Shown in pieces: positions 5,374-5,472 of a DNA stretch of 5,472 nucleotides; the stretch's first letter is position 1; every line of letters begins with the position of its first letter. Location of the stretch: NCBI RefSeq assembly GCF_030453725.1, contig NZ_JAKDJU010000185.1, forward strand, positions 1-5,472, given 5' to 3'. The translations under genes and the position numbers were made by a program. This DNA is from Brevibacterium picturae. Its GTDB lineage: Bacteria > Actinomycetota > Actinomycetes > Actinomycetales > Brevibacteriaceae. Below the pieces are notes generated by a model. The model had not been told where the DNA came from and did no database searches. It saw only the letters and a program-made list of their open reading frames with translations.

Positions 5374-5395
5374 TGCCATGCCGGTCCGCGTGGCA
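5374..5395 (+). terminator. Terminator-like hairpin after the dehydrogenase gene
   Basis: TGCCATGC (5374-5381) pairs with GCGTGGCA (5388-5395), giving eight pairs including one G-U, around a six-base loop CGGTCC. It begins 17 bases after the TAG stop. No U-tract follows, so this is a candidate only; many high-GC actinobacterial terminators lack U-tracts. Confidence 0.4.
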
Positions 5396-5423
5396 TCGGG
5401 TATGCGGTTGCCCATGCCGGGAC

Positions 5424-5472
5424 CGTGTGGACGCGAGTGTGCAGCGTGTGGACGCGAGTGTGCGGCATGTGG
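5424..5472. repeat. 21-bp tandem repeat running off the window end
   Basis: Two copies of a 21-bp unit (5424-5444 and 5445-5465) differ only at the next-to-last base (A or G). They begin CGTGTGGACGCGAG and continue TGTGC. A third copy starts at 5466 as CATGTGG and is cut by the window edge, so the copy number is unknown. The stretch is rich in GTG and is not in a recognisable gene. Confidence 0.85.

Overview
The window is strongly GC-rich by eye, with G or C in most third codon positions. It looks like chromosomal DNA of a high-GC actinobacterium. Three things support this: GTG starts, a probable leaderless start, and a kinase-like protein of the DUF4032 type that I know mainly from Actinobacteria. 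A Micrococcales member such as Brevibacterium is a reasonable guess, but that is inference from protein style and not proven.

Layout: positions 3-2056 (minus strand) hold two LacI-family transcriptional regulators in tandem. They overlap by the four bases GTGA, so they are almost certainly one transcript read leftward. A 209-bp divergent spacer (2057-2265) carries candidate promoters for both directions, short inverted repeats, a possible 19-codon leader ORF, and a strong ribosome binding site. Rightward come an ABC-type ATPase (2266-2973) and, 3 bp later, a DUF4032 protein with an N-terminal kinase-like fold (2977-4245). A 187-bp spacer with a palindromic 16-bp tandem repeat follows. Next is a short-chain dehydrogenase/reductase (4433-5356). 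The final 116 bp contain a terminator-like hairpin and a 21-bp tandem repeat that runs off the window edge.

The main observation is that the ABC protein looks like a sugar-importer ATPase (MalK/MsmK type) that has lost its C-terminal regulatory domain. It has also lost most residues needed for the dimer ATPase cycle: the Q-loop Gln, the LSGGQ glycines, the D-loop Asp and the switch His. Walker A and Walker B are kept. No permease or substrate-binding protein gene is present. Its tightly coupled partner keeps every kinase-type catalytic residue I can recognise. My hypothesis is a nucleotide-binding pseudo-ABC protein working with an atypical small-molecule or protein kinase, possibly tied to carbohydrate metabolism through the LacI regulators and the dehydrogenase. 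This is inference from motifs and gene order. No substrate can be named from the sequence.
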